7,089 nt of DNA from an uncultured Oscillospiraceae bacterium (GCA_900769835.1 CAAGIE010000075.1:1-7089); one strand, 5' to 3'; shown: positions 1 to 6,142, counted from the stretch's first letter. The notes: generated by a model not told the origin, from the letters alone. Program-made: numbers and translations.

Positions 1-514
1 CAAAATCGGTGCGTTCACCTTCGGCGGCGGTCTGGCGATGATCCCGCTGATCCAGAAGGAAGCGGTGGAGAATCACGGATGGGTAAGTGACGATGATATT
101 TTAGAGATCGTGGCCATTGCCGAGTCCACCCCCGGCCCCATCGCCATCAATTCTGCCACCTTTGTGGGCCACCGCGCCGCAGGCTTCTGGGGTTCCACGG
201 CGGCAACTCTGGGCGTTGTCCTGCCCAGTTTTGTGGTGATCAGCCTGATCGCCTTTGTCCTGCGGGAATTTGGCGATTATCAGGCGGTAAAATATGCCTT
301 CAATGGCATTCGCGTGGGCGTGTTGGCGCTCCTTGCTAAGGCGCTGATCAATATGTTCAAGAAAGCCCCTAAGGGCTGGGCGGCCTATGTGGCAATGGCG
401 GCGGCATTCGCCATTACCAGTTTTACGAATATCCACGTGTTGTGCGTCATCGCAGGCTGCGGCATTTTTGGACTGATCACCTCCCTGATTGCAGAAAGGA
501 GGCTGAAGCAATGA
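1..514 (+). CDS. CHR-family chromate/anion transporter subunit, first of a pair (5' end cut by window edge)
   Basis: This is the C-terminal 170 codons of a short-chain CHR (ChrA-type) membrane transporter; reading frame 2 is open from the window edge. Family hallmarks are FGGG (fragment residues 7-10) and ESTPGP (41-46), with hydrophobic, probably membrane-spanning stretches at about 66-88, 100-118, 126-142 and 145-163. Alignment by eye with the next gene, where the same IGAF-TFGGG stretch starts at residue 13, suggests only about 11 N-terminal residues are missing, so the full protein would be near 180 aa. That is the usual size of a one-domain CHR protein; long ChrA has two such domains. 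The stop TGA (512-514) overlaps the next ATG (511-513), so the two are translationally coupled and probably form a heteromeric transporter. Known family members export chromate, but in gut anaerobes the real substrate is often unknown. Family certain; substrate unproven. Confidence 0.9.
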   Translation, partial: KIGAFTFGGGLAMIPLIQKEAVENHGWVSDDDILEIVAIAESTPGPIAINSATFVGHRAAGFWGSTAATLGVVLPSFVVISLIAFVLREFGDYQAVKYAFNGIRVGVLALLAKALINMFKKAPKGWAAYVAMAAAFAITSFTNIHVLCVIAGCGIFGLITSLIAERRLKQ

Positions 515-1077
515 TCTATTTAGAGTTGTTTTGGACTTTCTTCTACATCGGCGCGTTCACCTTTGGCGGCGGCTATGCCATGTTGCCCCTGATCCAGGAA
601 GAGGTCTTGCGCCACAATTGGATCGAGGAGGCAAAACTTCTGGATATGGTGGCAGTGAGCGAATCCACCCCCGGCCCCTTTGCAGTGAATATGGCCACCT
701 ACATCGGCGCAGACCAGGGCGGCTTATTCGGCGCATTCTGCGCCACTATGGGTGTCGTCCTGCCCAGTTTTCTGGTGATCCTGATGGTGGCAAGATGCTA
801 CGACCGTTTCCGCCAGAGCCGCGTAGTCCGCGGATGTATGACCGGCCTGAAGCCCGCAACCGTGGGCCTGATCGGCGGCGCGGTGTTGTCTGTGTTTATC
901 ACCGTGTTTTTCCCCGCAGGCTGGAGCGTCGCAGTGTTCAGCAGTGTGGCCTTTTATGTCAGCGTGGCGCTGTTCGGCGCAATGCTTCTGTTGGCTCTGA
1001 AAAAGGTGCATCCCATCCTGATTATTTGCATCAGCGCAGTGGTGGGCATCGTGGTTGGCTACCTGAATTTATGGTAA
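511..1077 (+). CDS. CHR-family chromate/anion transporter subunit, second of a pair
   Basis: The product is 188 aa and homologous to the preceding gene, carrying FGGG (18-21) and ESTPGP (51-56) at equivalent places. Hydrophobic segments lie at about 5-27, 72-95, 115-135, 140-163 and 168-186, so it is a polytopic inner-membrane protein. The frame is open further upstream, but ATG 511 is the right start: an AAAGGAGG ribosome binding site at 495-502 lies 8 nt before it, and the ATGA overlap with the upstream stop is typical of coupled pairs. Two half-size CHR genes in tandem are the common alternative to one fused two-domain ChrA, and known pairs act together in chromate efflux. A strong terminator starts 4 nt after the stop, so this is the last gene of its operon. 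No regulator is visible within the window. The transported ion cannot be read from the sequence. Confidence 0.92.
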   Translation: MIYLELFWTFFYIGAFTFGGGYAMLPLIQEEVLRHNWIEEAKLLDMVAVSESTPGPFAVNMATYIGADQGGLFGAFCATMGVVLPSFLVILMVARCYDRFRQSRVVRGCMTGLKPATVGLIGGAVLSVFITVFFPAGWSVAVFSSVAFYVSVALFGAMLLLALKKVHPILIICISAVVGIVVGYLNLW

Positions 1078-1081
1078 AAAG

Positions 1082-1117
1082 AAACACCTGCAAAATCTGT
1101 ATTTTGCAGGTGTTTTT
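1082..1117 (+). terminator. Intrinsic terminator after the CHR transporter pair
   Basis: A perfect 15-bp stem (1082-1096 with 1101-1115) with a 4-nt CTGT loop runs into five Ts (1113-1117). It begins 4 nt after the stop codon of the second transporter gene and ends 12 nt before the -35 box of the glyA promoter, separating the two transcription units. The A/T-rich stem base (AAACACC/GGTGTTT) would also leave an A-run ahead of the hairpin. Confidence 0.92.
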
Positions 1118-1129
1118 GCGGGAGAACAG

Positions 1130-1157
1130 TTGACTTTCGCAGAAAAATGTGTATACT
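1130..1157 (+). promoter_or_regulatory. Sigma-A promoter of the riboswitch-glyA unit
   Basis: The -35 box TTGACT (1130-1135) and -10 box TATACT (1152-1157) are separated by 16 bp; each differs from consensus at one position. Transcription would start near 1164, giving a leader of about 220 nt before the glyA ATG. It lies directly after the upstream terminator and directly before the riboswitch, which supports the call. A shifted -10 (TATACC, 1157-1162) is possible but weaker in spacing. Confidence 0.82.
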
Positions 1158-1180
1158 ATACCTATAAACAGAATACCTTT

Positions 1181-1297
1181 GAAACTTCCGGAAATGCTCG
1201 CAGGACCGGAAATGGAGGACTCTCTGGAGAACACATTAAGTTGTGTGCCGAAGGTGCAAGGCGTAAGCCGAATCTCTCAGGCAAACGGACGGAGAAG
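1181..1297 (+). ncRNA. Glycine riboswitch (gcvT-type), single aptamer
   Basis: The conserved glycine aptamer core is visible: CTCTGGAGA (1222-1230), GCCGAAGG-GCAAG (1247-1260), then CTCTCAGGCAAA and GGAC (1274-1290). Helices that can be traced are TCTC/GAGA closing the aptamer (1221-1224 with 1292-1295), GAGA/TCTC (1227-1230 with 1273-1276), an ACACA/TGTGT arm (1231-1235 with 1242-1246) and a GGC-GTAA-GCC hairpin (1260-1269). Only one aptamer is present, whereas the classic form is a tandem pair. The 5' flank folds into a simple TTCCGG/CCGGAA stem (1186-1191 with 1206-1211), which may be the ghost stem that supports singlet aptamers. The CTCTGGAGA entry looks like the second aptamer of tandem forms. 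The element senses glycine and lies upstream of glyA, which interconverts serine and glycine. Identity is strong; exact ends and ghost stem are inferred. Confidence 0.93.
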
Positions 1298-1319
1298 AAA
1301 ATGGCAAAAGCCGTTTTTT
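1298..1319 (+). promoter_or_regulatory. First U-tailed hairpin of the riboswitch expression platform
   Basis: A stem AATGGC/GCCGTT (1300-1305 with 1310-1315, one T-G wobble, extendable by A-T pairs to 1298/1317) with an AAAA loop is followed by, and partly uses, a run of six Ts (1314-1319). It begins right after the closing helix of the aptamer. It could be a weak terminator or a switching hairpin; AAACGG in the aptamer's 3' end (1283-1288) can pair with CCGTTT (1311-1316) instead. Role inferred. Confidence 0.5.
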
Positions 1320-1326
1320 GCACCGT

Positions 1327-1358
1327 AGCAGTCCGAACCGGGCTGCTGTTTTTATTTT
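1327..1358 (+). terminator. Leader terminator of the glycine riboswitch, upstream of glyA
   Basis: An 8-bp stem (AGCAGTCC 1327-1334 with GGGCTGCT 1340-1347, one T-G wobble) with a GAACC loop is followed by GTTTTTATTTT (1348-1358). It lies inside the leader, 27 nt before the glyA ATG, so it is positioned for premature termination under control of the aptamer. GTCCG (1331-1335) is complementary to CGGAC (1286-1290) in the conserved aptamer 3' end, giving a possible antiterminator that excludes the ligand-bound fold. Confidence 0.78.
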
Positions 1359-1384
1359 GAATTTACATTAAAGGAGTATATATT

Positions 1385-2638
1385 ATGTGGAGTAAACCTA
1401 TTGATTCTATCGGCTTTGTAGCCAATTTCGATCCCGAAGTTGCCGCTATGATGGATCGGGAGTTTTCCCGTCAGAAGGACGGCCTGGAGCTGATCGCATC
1501 TGAGAACTTTGCTTCTCCCGCTGTGATTGCCGCTATGGGCAGTGTCCTGACCAACAAGTATGCAGAAGGTCTGCCCGGTAAGCGTTACTACGGCGGTTGC
1601 CAGTGCGTGGACGAACTGGAAACTGTTTGTATCGAGCGCGCAAAGGCTCTGTTCGGCGCAGAGTGCGCAAACGTGCAGCCCCACTCCGGCGCGCAGGCAA
1701 ATATGGCAGTGGAGTTGGCCATCCTGCAGCCCGGCGATACCCTGATGGGTATGAGCCTGGCAAACGGCGGTCACCTGACCCACGGCAGCCCCGCAAACCT
1801 GTCCGGTAAGTACTACAATGCCGTTTCTTATGATGTCAACCACGAGACCGGCCTGATCGACTATGACCAGATCCGCGACCTGGCAAAGAAGAACCAGCCC
1901 AAACTGATCATTGCCGGCGCATCCGCATATCCCAGAGCCATCGACTTCAAGGCATTTGCAGACATCGCGCACGAAGTTGGCGCAGTGTTTATGGTGGATA
2001 TGGCGCACATCGCAGGTCTGGTTGCCGGCGGTCAGCACATGAACCCCGTGCCTTACGCCGACATCGTCACCACCACCACTCACAAGACCCTCCGCGGTCC
2101 CCGTGGCGGTCTGATCCTGATGAAGGAAGAATTCGCAAAGAAGATCAACTCCGCAGTGTTCCCCGGCACCCAGGGCGGTCCTCTGGAGCACATCATTGCC
2201 GCCAAGGCGATCTGCCTGAAGGAAGCAATGAGCGACGAGTTTAAGTTGTACGCAAAGAACGTTGTTTCTAACGCAAAGGTAATGGCAGAGGCTCTGCTGG
2301 AGGAAGGCTTCGACCTGATCACCGGCGGTACCGACAACCACCTGATGCTGGCCGACCTGCGTCCCATGAACACCACCGGTATCGACCTGCAGCACCGTTG
2401 CGATGCCAACCACATCACCCTCAACAAGAACGCCATCCCCGGCGATCCTCAGAAGCCCTCCATCACCAGCGGTGTCCGTATCGGTACTGCCGCAGTGACC
2501 ACCCGTGGTCTGGGCGCAGAGGAAATGAAGACCATTGCACGTTGCATCGGTATGACCGCCCGCGACTTCGAAGGCACCACCAACGAGGTCAAGGCTACTG
2601 TTGCAGAGATCTGCAAGAAGTTCCCCATGTATATCTAA
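1385..2638 (+). CDS. glyA: Serine hydroxymethyltransferase
   Basis: The product is a cytoplasmic, PLP-dependent enzyme that interconverts serine plus tetrahydrofolate with glycine plus 5,10-methylene-tetrahydrofolate, the main source of one-carbon units. At 417 aa it has the full bacterial length. Visible family blocks are LIASEN (36-41), NKYAEG-PGKRYYGG (57-71), NVQPHSGAQAN (96-106), TTTTHK with PLP lysine K234 followed by TLRGPRGG, and TSGVRIG with the carboxylate-binding arginine R365. ATG 1385 is preceded by AAAGGAG (1370-1376) with 8-nt spacing. The gene stands alone between its riboswitch leader and a terminator. No other folate, cleavage-system or serine-pathway gene is adjacent. Control by the glycine riboswitch is strongly implied by position, but its direction (on or off with glycine) is not settled. 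Identification is secure. Confidence 0.98.
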   Translation: MWSKPIDSIGFVANFDPEVAAMMDREFSRQKDGLELIASENFASPAVIAAMGSVLTNKYAEGLPGKRYYGGCQCVDELETVCIERAKALFGAECANVQPHSGAQANMAVELAILQPGDTLMGMSLANGGHLTHGSPANLSGKYYNAVSYDVNHETGLIDYDQIRDLAKKNQPKLIIAGASAYPRAIDFKAFADIAHEVGAVFMVDMAHIAGLVAGGQHMNPVPYADIVTTTTHKTLRGPRGGLILMKEEFAKKINSAVFPGTQGGPLEHIIAAKAICLKEAMSDEFKLYAKNVVSNAKVMAEALLEEGFDLITGGTDNHLMLADLRPMNTTGIDLQHRCDANHITLNKNAIPGDPQKPSITSGVRIGTAAVTTRGLGAEEMKTIARCIGMTARDFEGTTNEVKATVAEICKKFPMYI

Positions 2639-2640
2639 TC

Positions 2641-2678
2641 AAAACCCCCGAGTCCGTAAGGGCTCGGGGGATCTTTTT
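2641..2678. terminator. Bidirectional terminator between convergent glyA and aldolase gene
   Basis: An 11-bp stem (2645-2655 with 2660-2670; CCCCCGAG/CTCGGGGG core, one T-G wobble) has a GTAA tetraloop. Read on the plus strand it is followed by ATC and five Ts (2674-2678), ending glyA. Read on the minus strand it is followed by four Ts (complement of 2641-2644), ending the aldolase operon. Only 38 nt separate the two stop codons, so both operons probably share this hairpin. The U-tract is better on the plus strand. Confidence 0.88.
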
Positions 2679-3579
2679 ATTTCAGCCAGTTGGCGTCATC
2701 ACCAAGAATTGCCATAGCTTTTTCCACAGAGCCATCCCGGAGATAGTCGTAGGGGAAGTGGCAGAAGGTGTTGACCTCTAAACCCTCCCGGCAGAGGATC
2801 TCTTTGAGAATTTTCTGGGGATTGCTCTCCAGAGAATAGATGGGGAACAGCTCGTTGATCCGTTTGAGACCCTTTTCCATACCGGCTTCATCTTCCCGGG
2901 CGGTAGCGGCGACCCAATCTGCCCAGACCTTAGGCGCAATGTTGGAAAGAGCGCCAACACCGCCGGCGCCACCCAGCTTGTGGTTCTCCACAAAATGGTG
3001 GTCGTATCCGGAGAACATCTCAAAATCAGGCCGTACCTGCAGAACCTTTCGCATAATGGATGCGGTGTGTTCAAAGTCCAGAATGGAGTCCTTCATACCC
3101 TTGATGTTGGGATATTTCTCCGCCAGTGCCAGAACGGTGTCTGCGTCGATGCTGCTGCCGGTGCGGGCAGGGAAGTTGTAGATGTAGACATTGCCGTGGA
3201 TATTCTCAGCCATATAGGAATAGTAGCGGTAGAAGTCCAGGGGACTCATATTGAAATAGGACTCGGAAATGATGAGAACGCCCATCACGCCCTTTTCCAG
3301 GACGAAGTTGGAAAGTTCCACAGTCTTGTCCCGGCTGATGCCGCCGGTGCCAATCAGCAGATCGCAACGCCCACGGGTGTGGTCAATGACCCGGGAGAGG
3401 TATGCTTTCTTCTCCTCGTTATCCGGCACGAAGGGGAATTCGCCGGTGGAACCCAGCGGCACGAAGCCGTCGATGCCGGCATCGATCAGGGCATCCATAA
3501 GCCGCAGGTTGGCTTCAATATCCACGTGACCGTCATCTTTGAAAATGGTGACGGTGGGCGTCAGAATTTTAGGTGTCAT
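2677..3579 (-). CDS. DapA/NanA-family class I aldolase, probable 2-keto-3-deoxy-sugar-acid aldolase
   Basis: This 300-aa TIM-barrel protein of the dihydrodipicolinate synthase / N-acetylneuraminate lyase superfamily is full length. Visible family motifs are GSTGEF (43-48), the general-base tyrosine Y134 in YNFPARTG, and the Schiff-base lysine K163 in GMKDS, followed by the GGAGGVGALSN loop (203-213). DapA proper usually reads GTTGE, YN-P-RT and IKEAT; the KDS after the lysine is more like 2-keto-3-deoxygluconate-type aldolases. R139 resembles the DapA carboxylate-binding arginine, so other keto-acid substrates are not excluded. Start ATG (3577-3579) follows AAGGAGG (complement of 3587-3593), which overlaps the stop of the upstream dehydratase; the gap is 12 nt, so it is the last gene of that operon. 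Next to a dehydratase it would cleave the 2-keto-3-deoxy acid to pyruvate plus an aldehyde. A lysine-biosynthesis role is unlikely, as no lysine genes are nearby. Superfamily certain, substrate inferred. Confidence 0.9.
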   Translation of the reverse strand: MTPKILTPTVTIFKDDGHVDIEANLRLMDALIDAGIDGFVPLGSTGEFPFVPDNEEKKAYLSRVIDHTRGRCDLLIGTGGISRDKTVELSNFVLEKGVMGVLIISESYFNMSPLDFYRYYSYMAENIHGNVYIYNFPARTGSSIDADTVLALAEKYPNIKGMKDSILDFEHTASIMRKVLQVRPDFEMFSGYDHHFVENHKLGGAGGVGALSNIAPKVWADWVAATAREDEAGMEKGLKRINELFPIYSLESNPQKILKEILCREGLEVNTFCHFPYDYLRDGSVEKAMAILGDDANWLK

Positions 3580-3591
3580 AGCGTTTCCTCC

Positions 3592-5265
3592 TTAGAATTT
3601 CAGCACAGCGCCCTCTGCGCCGGAAGCGGCAAATCGGGAGTAAAGTGCCAGATAGCCGGTCTTGAACTTGGGCTCAGGTGCCACCCAGGCGGCTTTGCGC
3701 TGGGCCAGCTCTTCCTGAGAAACCAGCAGATCCACAGTGCGGGCATCGATGTTAATTTCAATCTGATCGCCATCCCGAATCAGGGCAATGGGACCGCCCT
3801 CCTGGGCCTCGGGGGAGATGTGACCCACGAAACAACCGTTGTTGGAGCCGGAGAAACGGCCGTCGGTGATCAGTGCCGTGGAGGTCGCCAAACCCCGACC
3901 ATACAGATACTTCATAGCCTTGTACATTTCACGCATACCGGGGCCGCCCTTGGGGCCTTCGTAGCGGATAACCACCACGTGACCGGGCTGAACCTTGCCC
4001 TGGAGAATAGCCATATTGGCATCTTCCTCGCAGTCAAAGCAAATGGCAGTGCCGATAAAGTGCTTCACATCCTCGTGGATGGCGCCGGGCTTTGCCACAC
4101 CGGTGTCGGGGCAGACGTTACCACGCATAATGGCCACCGCACCGCTAAAGCCGAAGGGGTTACTCAGGGGACGAATGACCTCCTCGTTGGCGGGGAATTT
4201 GTAGACGTACTCTTCCAGGTTCGCCTTGAGGGACTTGCCGGAAACGGTCATCACATCGGTGTCCAGCAGGGACGCCATATTGCTCATCACTCTGGGAATA
4301 CCGCCTGCCTGCCAGAAGTCCTCCACGTTATAAGCGTAAGTGGAGGGGTTGACGCGTGCGATGGTGGGGGTGGTGTAGGAGAGCTTGTCGAATGCGTCGA
4401 TCACATCCAGGTCTACCTGGCATTCTTTTGCCAGAGCGATCAGATGCATCACCACATTGGTAGAACCGCCAATGGCGATGCAGACCTTAATGGCGTTGAG
4501 GATCGCTTCCTTGGTCATCACCTGATCTGCGGTGATGCCGGCGTTGGTCAGCGCCACGATCTGTCGACCGGTCTCGTAAGCCAGACGGCGGCGGTCATTG
4601 TGAACCGCAGGCACCAGTGCCGCGCCGGTAAGACTCATACCCAGAGCCTCTGCGATGCAGTTCATGGAGTTGGCAGTGCCCAGGAAAGAGCAGGAGCCGC
4701 AGGTAGGGCCGCAGGTTTCTTCCAGGTTGTCCACTTCTTCCTTGGTGTATTTGCCAATGGCCATCATACCCTGAGCTTCAGCGCAGGAGTTGATGTCGGA
4801 CTTGCGACCGTCAAACATAGCGCCGCCCAGCATGGTGCCGCCGCCCAGGAAAATAGCGGGGATCTTCATTCTTGCCGCCGCCAACAGCATACCGGGAACG
4901 ATCTTATCGCAGGAACCCAGTAGAACAATGGCGTCCAGGCGATGGGCCTGCACCATCAGCTCCACACTGTGGGCGATAATGTCACGGGAGGGGAGGATGT
5001 ACTTCATACCCACGTTGCCCTGACCGATGCCATCGCACAGACCAATGGTGCCAAATTCAATGGGTGTGCCACCGGCGGCGTATACACCGGCCTTTACCTT
5101 TTCTGCCAACTCCCGCAGGTTGTAGCTGCCGGGAACGATCTCGCTCCAGGAATTGGCAATGCCGATTTTAGGCTTGCGCAGTTCGTCGTTGGTGTAGCCC
5201 ATGGACTTCATCAGACTGCGACCCAGGGCATTCTGATCGCCTTTCAGAAAATCATCGCTTCTCAT
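3592..5265 (-). CDS. IlvD/Edd-family dehydratase (dihydroxy-acid or sugar-acid dehydratase)
   Basis: The 557-aa product is an iron-sulfur dehydratase that removes water from a 2,3-dihydroxy acid to give a 2-keto acid. Visible blocks are CDGI-QGN-GM (77-87), LPSRDIIAHSVE (91-102), NCDK-type SCDK with cluster cysteine C119, CGPTCGSCS (185-193) ahead of TANSMNC, RYEGPKGGPGM (434-444), and DGRFSG with the catalytic serine S472, then GHISPEA (481-487). Length fits IlvD (about 550-615 aa) and arabinonate dehydratases, not the longer Edd or xylonate types. Where classic IlvD has PGHxHL, this protein reads PGSYNL (45-50), and the CNxH cysteine of the [2Fe-2S] subtype is a glycine (G46). ATG 5263-5265 is chosen over an upstream in-frame TTG (5281-5283) because GGAGGT lies 5 nt before it. 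It sits between iclR and an aldolase with no ilvBNC genes, which favours sugar-acid catabolism. Branched-chain synthesis remains possible. Confidence 0.9.
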   Translation of the reverse strand: MRSDDFLKGDQNALGRSLMKSMGYTNDELRKPKIGIANSWSEIVPGSYNLRELAEKVKAGVYAAGGTPIEFGTIGLCDGIGQGNVGMKYILPSRDIIAHSVELMVQAHRLDAIVLLGSCDKIVPGMLLAAARMKIPAIFLGGGTMLGGAMFDGRKSDINSCAEAQGMMAIGKYTKEEVDNLEETCGPTCGSCSFLGTANSMNCIAEALGMSLTGAALVPAVHNDRRRLAYETGRQIVALTNAGITADQVMTKEAILNAIKVCIAIGGSTNVVMHLIALAKECQVDLDVIDAFDKLSYTTPTIARVNPSTYAYNVEDFWQAGGIPRVMSNMASLLDTDVMTVSGKSLKANLEEYVYKFPANEEVIRPLSNPFGFSGAVAIMRGNVCPDTGVAKPGAIHEDVKHFIGTAICFDCEEDANMAILQGKVQPGHVVVIRYEGPKGGPGMREMYKAMKYLYGRGLATSTALITDGRFSGSNNGCFVGHISPEAQEGGPIALIRDGDQIEINIDARTVDLLVSQEELAQRKAAWVAPEPKFKTGYLALYSRFAASGAEGAVLKF

Positions 5266-5279
5266 AATGTACCTCCAAA

Positions 5280-6047
5280 TCAATATCCTAATTGCCGGGA
5301 GATCTGCCGGGCAGTTTCTCTCAACTGATTGCCAATGTGTTGAATGTGTTCTGCAGTCATGCGGTAGGTGGGAGCCGAAACGCTGACGGCAAAGGCCGCC
5401 TGACCCTTCCGGTCAAAAATAGGGCAGGCCACGCAGGCAAGACCCAGGCTGTATTCCTCCCGGTCGTACGCAATGCCTGCCTCCCGAATGTTCCCAAGTT
5501 CTGCCTTGAGGGCGGGAAGATCTGCCAGCGTGTGCTGGGTAAAAGAGGGGAGTTTTTCGGGGAAATGGTCGGTCAAATACCCCTCCTCCCGATAAGCCAG
5601 CATTGCCTTGCCAAGACCGGTGGCATAAGCCGGGTTCGTGGCGCCGGTCATAGAAAAGGTCTGCACCGACTGGGTGGACTCCACCTTGTGCAGATAGATG
5701 GTGCGATCCCCCTGAAGTTTTGCCAACTGTACCGTTTCGTTGATGGCATCCCGCAACCGGGTCATATAAGGTTCTGCGATCTTCACGATCTCCAAAGACC
5801 GATGGGCGATCTCACCCAGTCGCAAAAACTGTGGGCCTAACCGATACTTTCGGGAGTCAGCATCCTGCTCCAAAAAGCCCAGCTGCCGGAGGGTGTCCGC
5901 AATATTAAAAACCGTGCTTTTGTTCAGTCCGCTCTCCGTTACCATATCGGAAAACCGTAGTTCCGGACGCTCCGGGGTGAAAAGATCCAAAAGCAGGGCG
6001 GCACGATCCAGTACCTGAATACGGCCTGGCATATTATTTTTTCCCAT
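5280..6047 (-). CDS. IclR-family transcriptional regulator
   Basis: This 255-aa protein has the two-domain IclR layout. An N-terminal winged helix-turn-helix (about 10-72) reads IQVLDRAALLLDLF, then GLNKSTVFNIADTLRQLGF as the recognition region and KYRLG as the wing. A GAF-like effector domain (about 80-255) has family blocks ATGLGKAMLAY (142-152) and the stretch from REAGIAYDREEYS to ACPIFD (188-212). ATG 6045-6047 is preferred; an in-frame TTG (6054-6056) is too close to AAAGGCGG, which lies 9 nt before the ATG. It is the first gene of the operon, 14 nt before the dehydratase, and its promoter overlaps an inverted repeat, so autoregulation and control of the two enzymes by a small carboxylate or sugar-acid ligand are likely. 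IclR members may repress or activate; the operator position over the start site favours repression here. Ligand unknown. Confidence 0.95.
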   Translation of the reverse strand: MGKNNMPGRIQVLDRAALLLDLFTPERPELRFSDMVTESGLNKSTVFNIADTLRQLGFLEQDADSRKYRLGPQFLRLGEIAHRSLEIVKIAEPYMTRLRDAINETVQLAKLQGDRTIYLHKVESTQSVQTFSMTGATNPAYATGLGKAMLAYREEGYLTDHFPEKLPSFTQHTLADLPALKAELGNIREAGIAYDREEYSLGLACVACPIFDRKGQAAFAVSVSAPTYRMTAEHIQHIGNQLRETARQISRQLGY

Positions 6048-6062
6048 ATTATGCAACCGCCT

Positions 6063-6077
6063 TTCTTAATATAAGAA
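6063..6077. promoter_or_regulatory. Candidate IclR operator, 15-bp inverted repeat
   Basis: TTCTTA-ATA-TAAGAA is a perfect 6-bp inverted repeat around a 3-bp centre. It touches the downstream edge of the -10 box (6077-6082) and covers the expected transcription start of the iclR-dehydratase-aldolase operon. A 15-bp partial palindrome is the size bound by IclR-type dimers. Binding is inferred from position; AT-rich palindromes do arise by chance. Confidence 0.5.
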
Positions 6078-6105
6078 TTATACCACAAATCGCCGGAACC
6101 GTCAA
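6077..6105 (-). promoter_or_regulatory. Extended -10 sigma-A promoter of the iclR-dehydratase-aldolase operon
   Basis: Read on the minus strand, TTGACG (complement of 6100-6105) and a perfect TATAAT (6077-6082) are exactly 17 bp apart, with the extended -10 TGG just before TATAAT. Transcription would start about 6070, leaving a leader of about 23 nt before the IclR ATG. This is the strongest promoter match in the window, which fits a gene set held off by a repressor. Confidence 0.9.
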
Positions 6106-6110
6106 TCTGC

Positions 6111-6142
6111 AAAAACCGCCCGGAACGGAAGTTCCGGGCGGT
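6111..6142 (-). terminator. Intrinsic terminator of the beta-helix protein gene
   Basis: A perfect 12-bp stem (6115-6126 with 6131-6142, arms ACCGCCCGGAAC and GTTCCGGGCGGT) with a 4-nt loop is followed on the minus strand by a T-run (complement of 6111-6115, the last T also pairing in the stem). It starts 10 nt after the stop of the upstream gene and ends 5 nt before the -35 box of the iclR promoter. Confidence 0.92.

Noticed and set aside
1130..1360. 76-codon open frame in the glyA leader
   Set aside because: It starts inside the promoter -35 region and runs through the conserved riboswitch RNA and its hairpins; no ribosome binding site precedes it.
1352..2413. 353-codon open frame on the minus strand, antisense to glyA
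   Set aside because: It is a codon-bias shadow of a full-length, motif-complete glyA, with no start context and a His/Cys/Gln-rich composition unlike a real protein.
2677..3579. Calling the aldolase dapA (lysine biosynthesis)
   Set aside because: The GSTGE and GMKDS motifs and the operon with an IlvD/Edd dehydratase and an IclR regulator fit sugar-acid catabolism better; no lysine-pathway gene is adjacent.
2980..4923. 647-codon open frame on the plus strand, antisense to the dehydratase and aldolase genes
   Set aside because: The minus-strand genes carry unmistakable family motifs over their full length. The antisense frame is rich in His/Gly/Val without recognisable domains, has no ribosome binding site, and runs through both genes and their junction, as expected from biased codon use.
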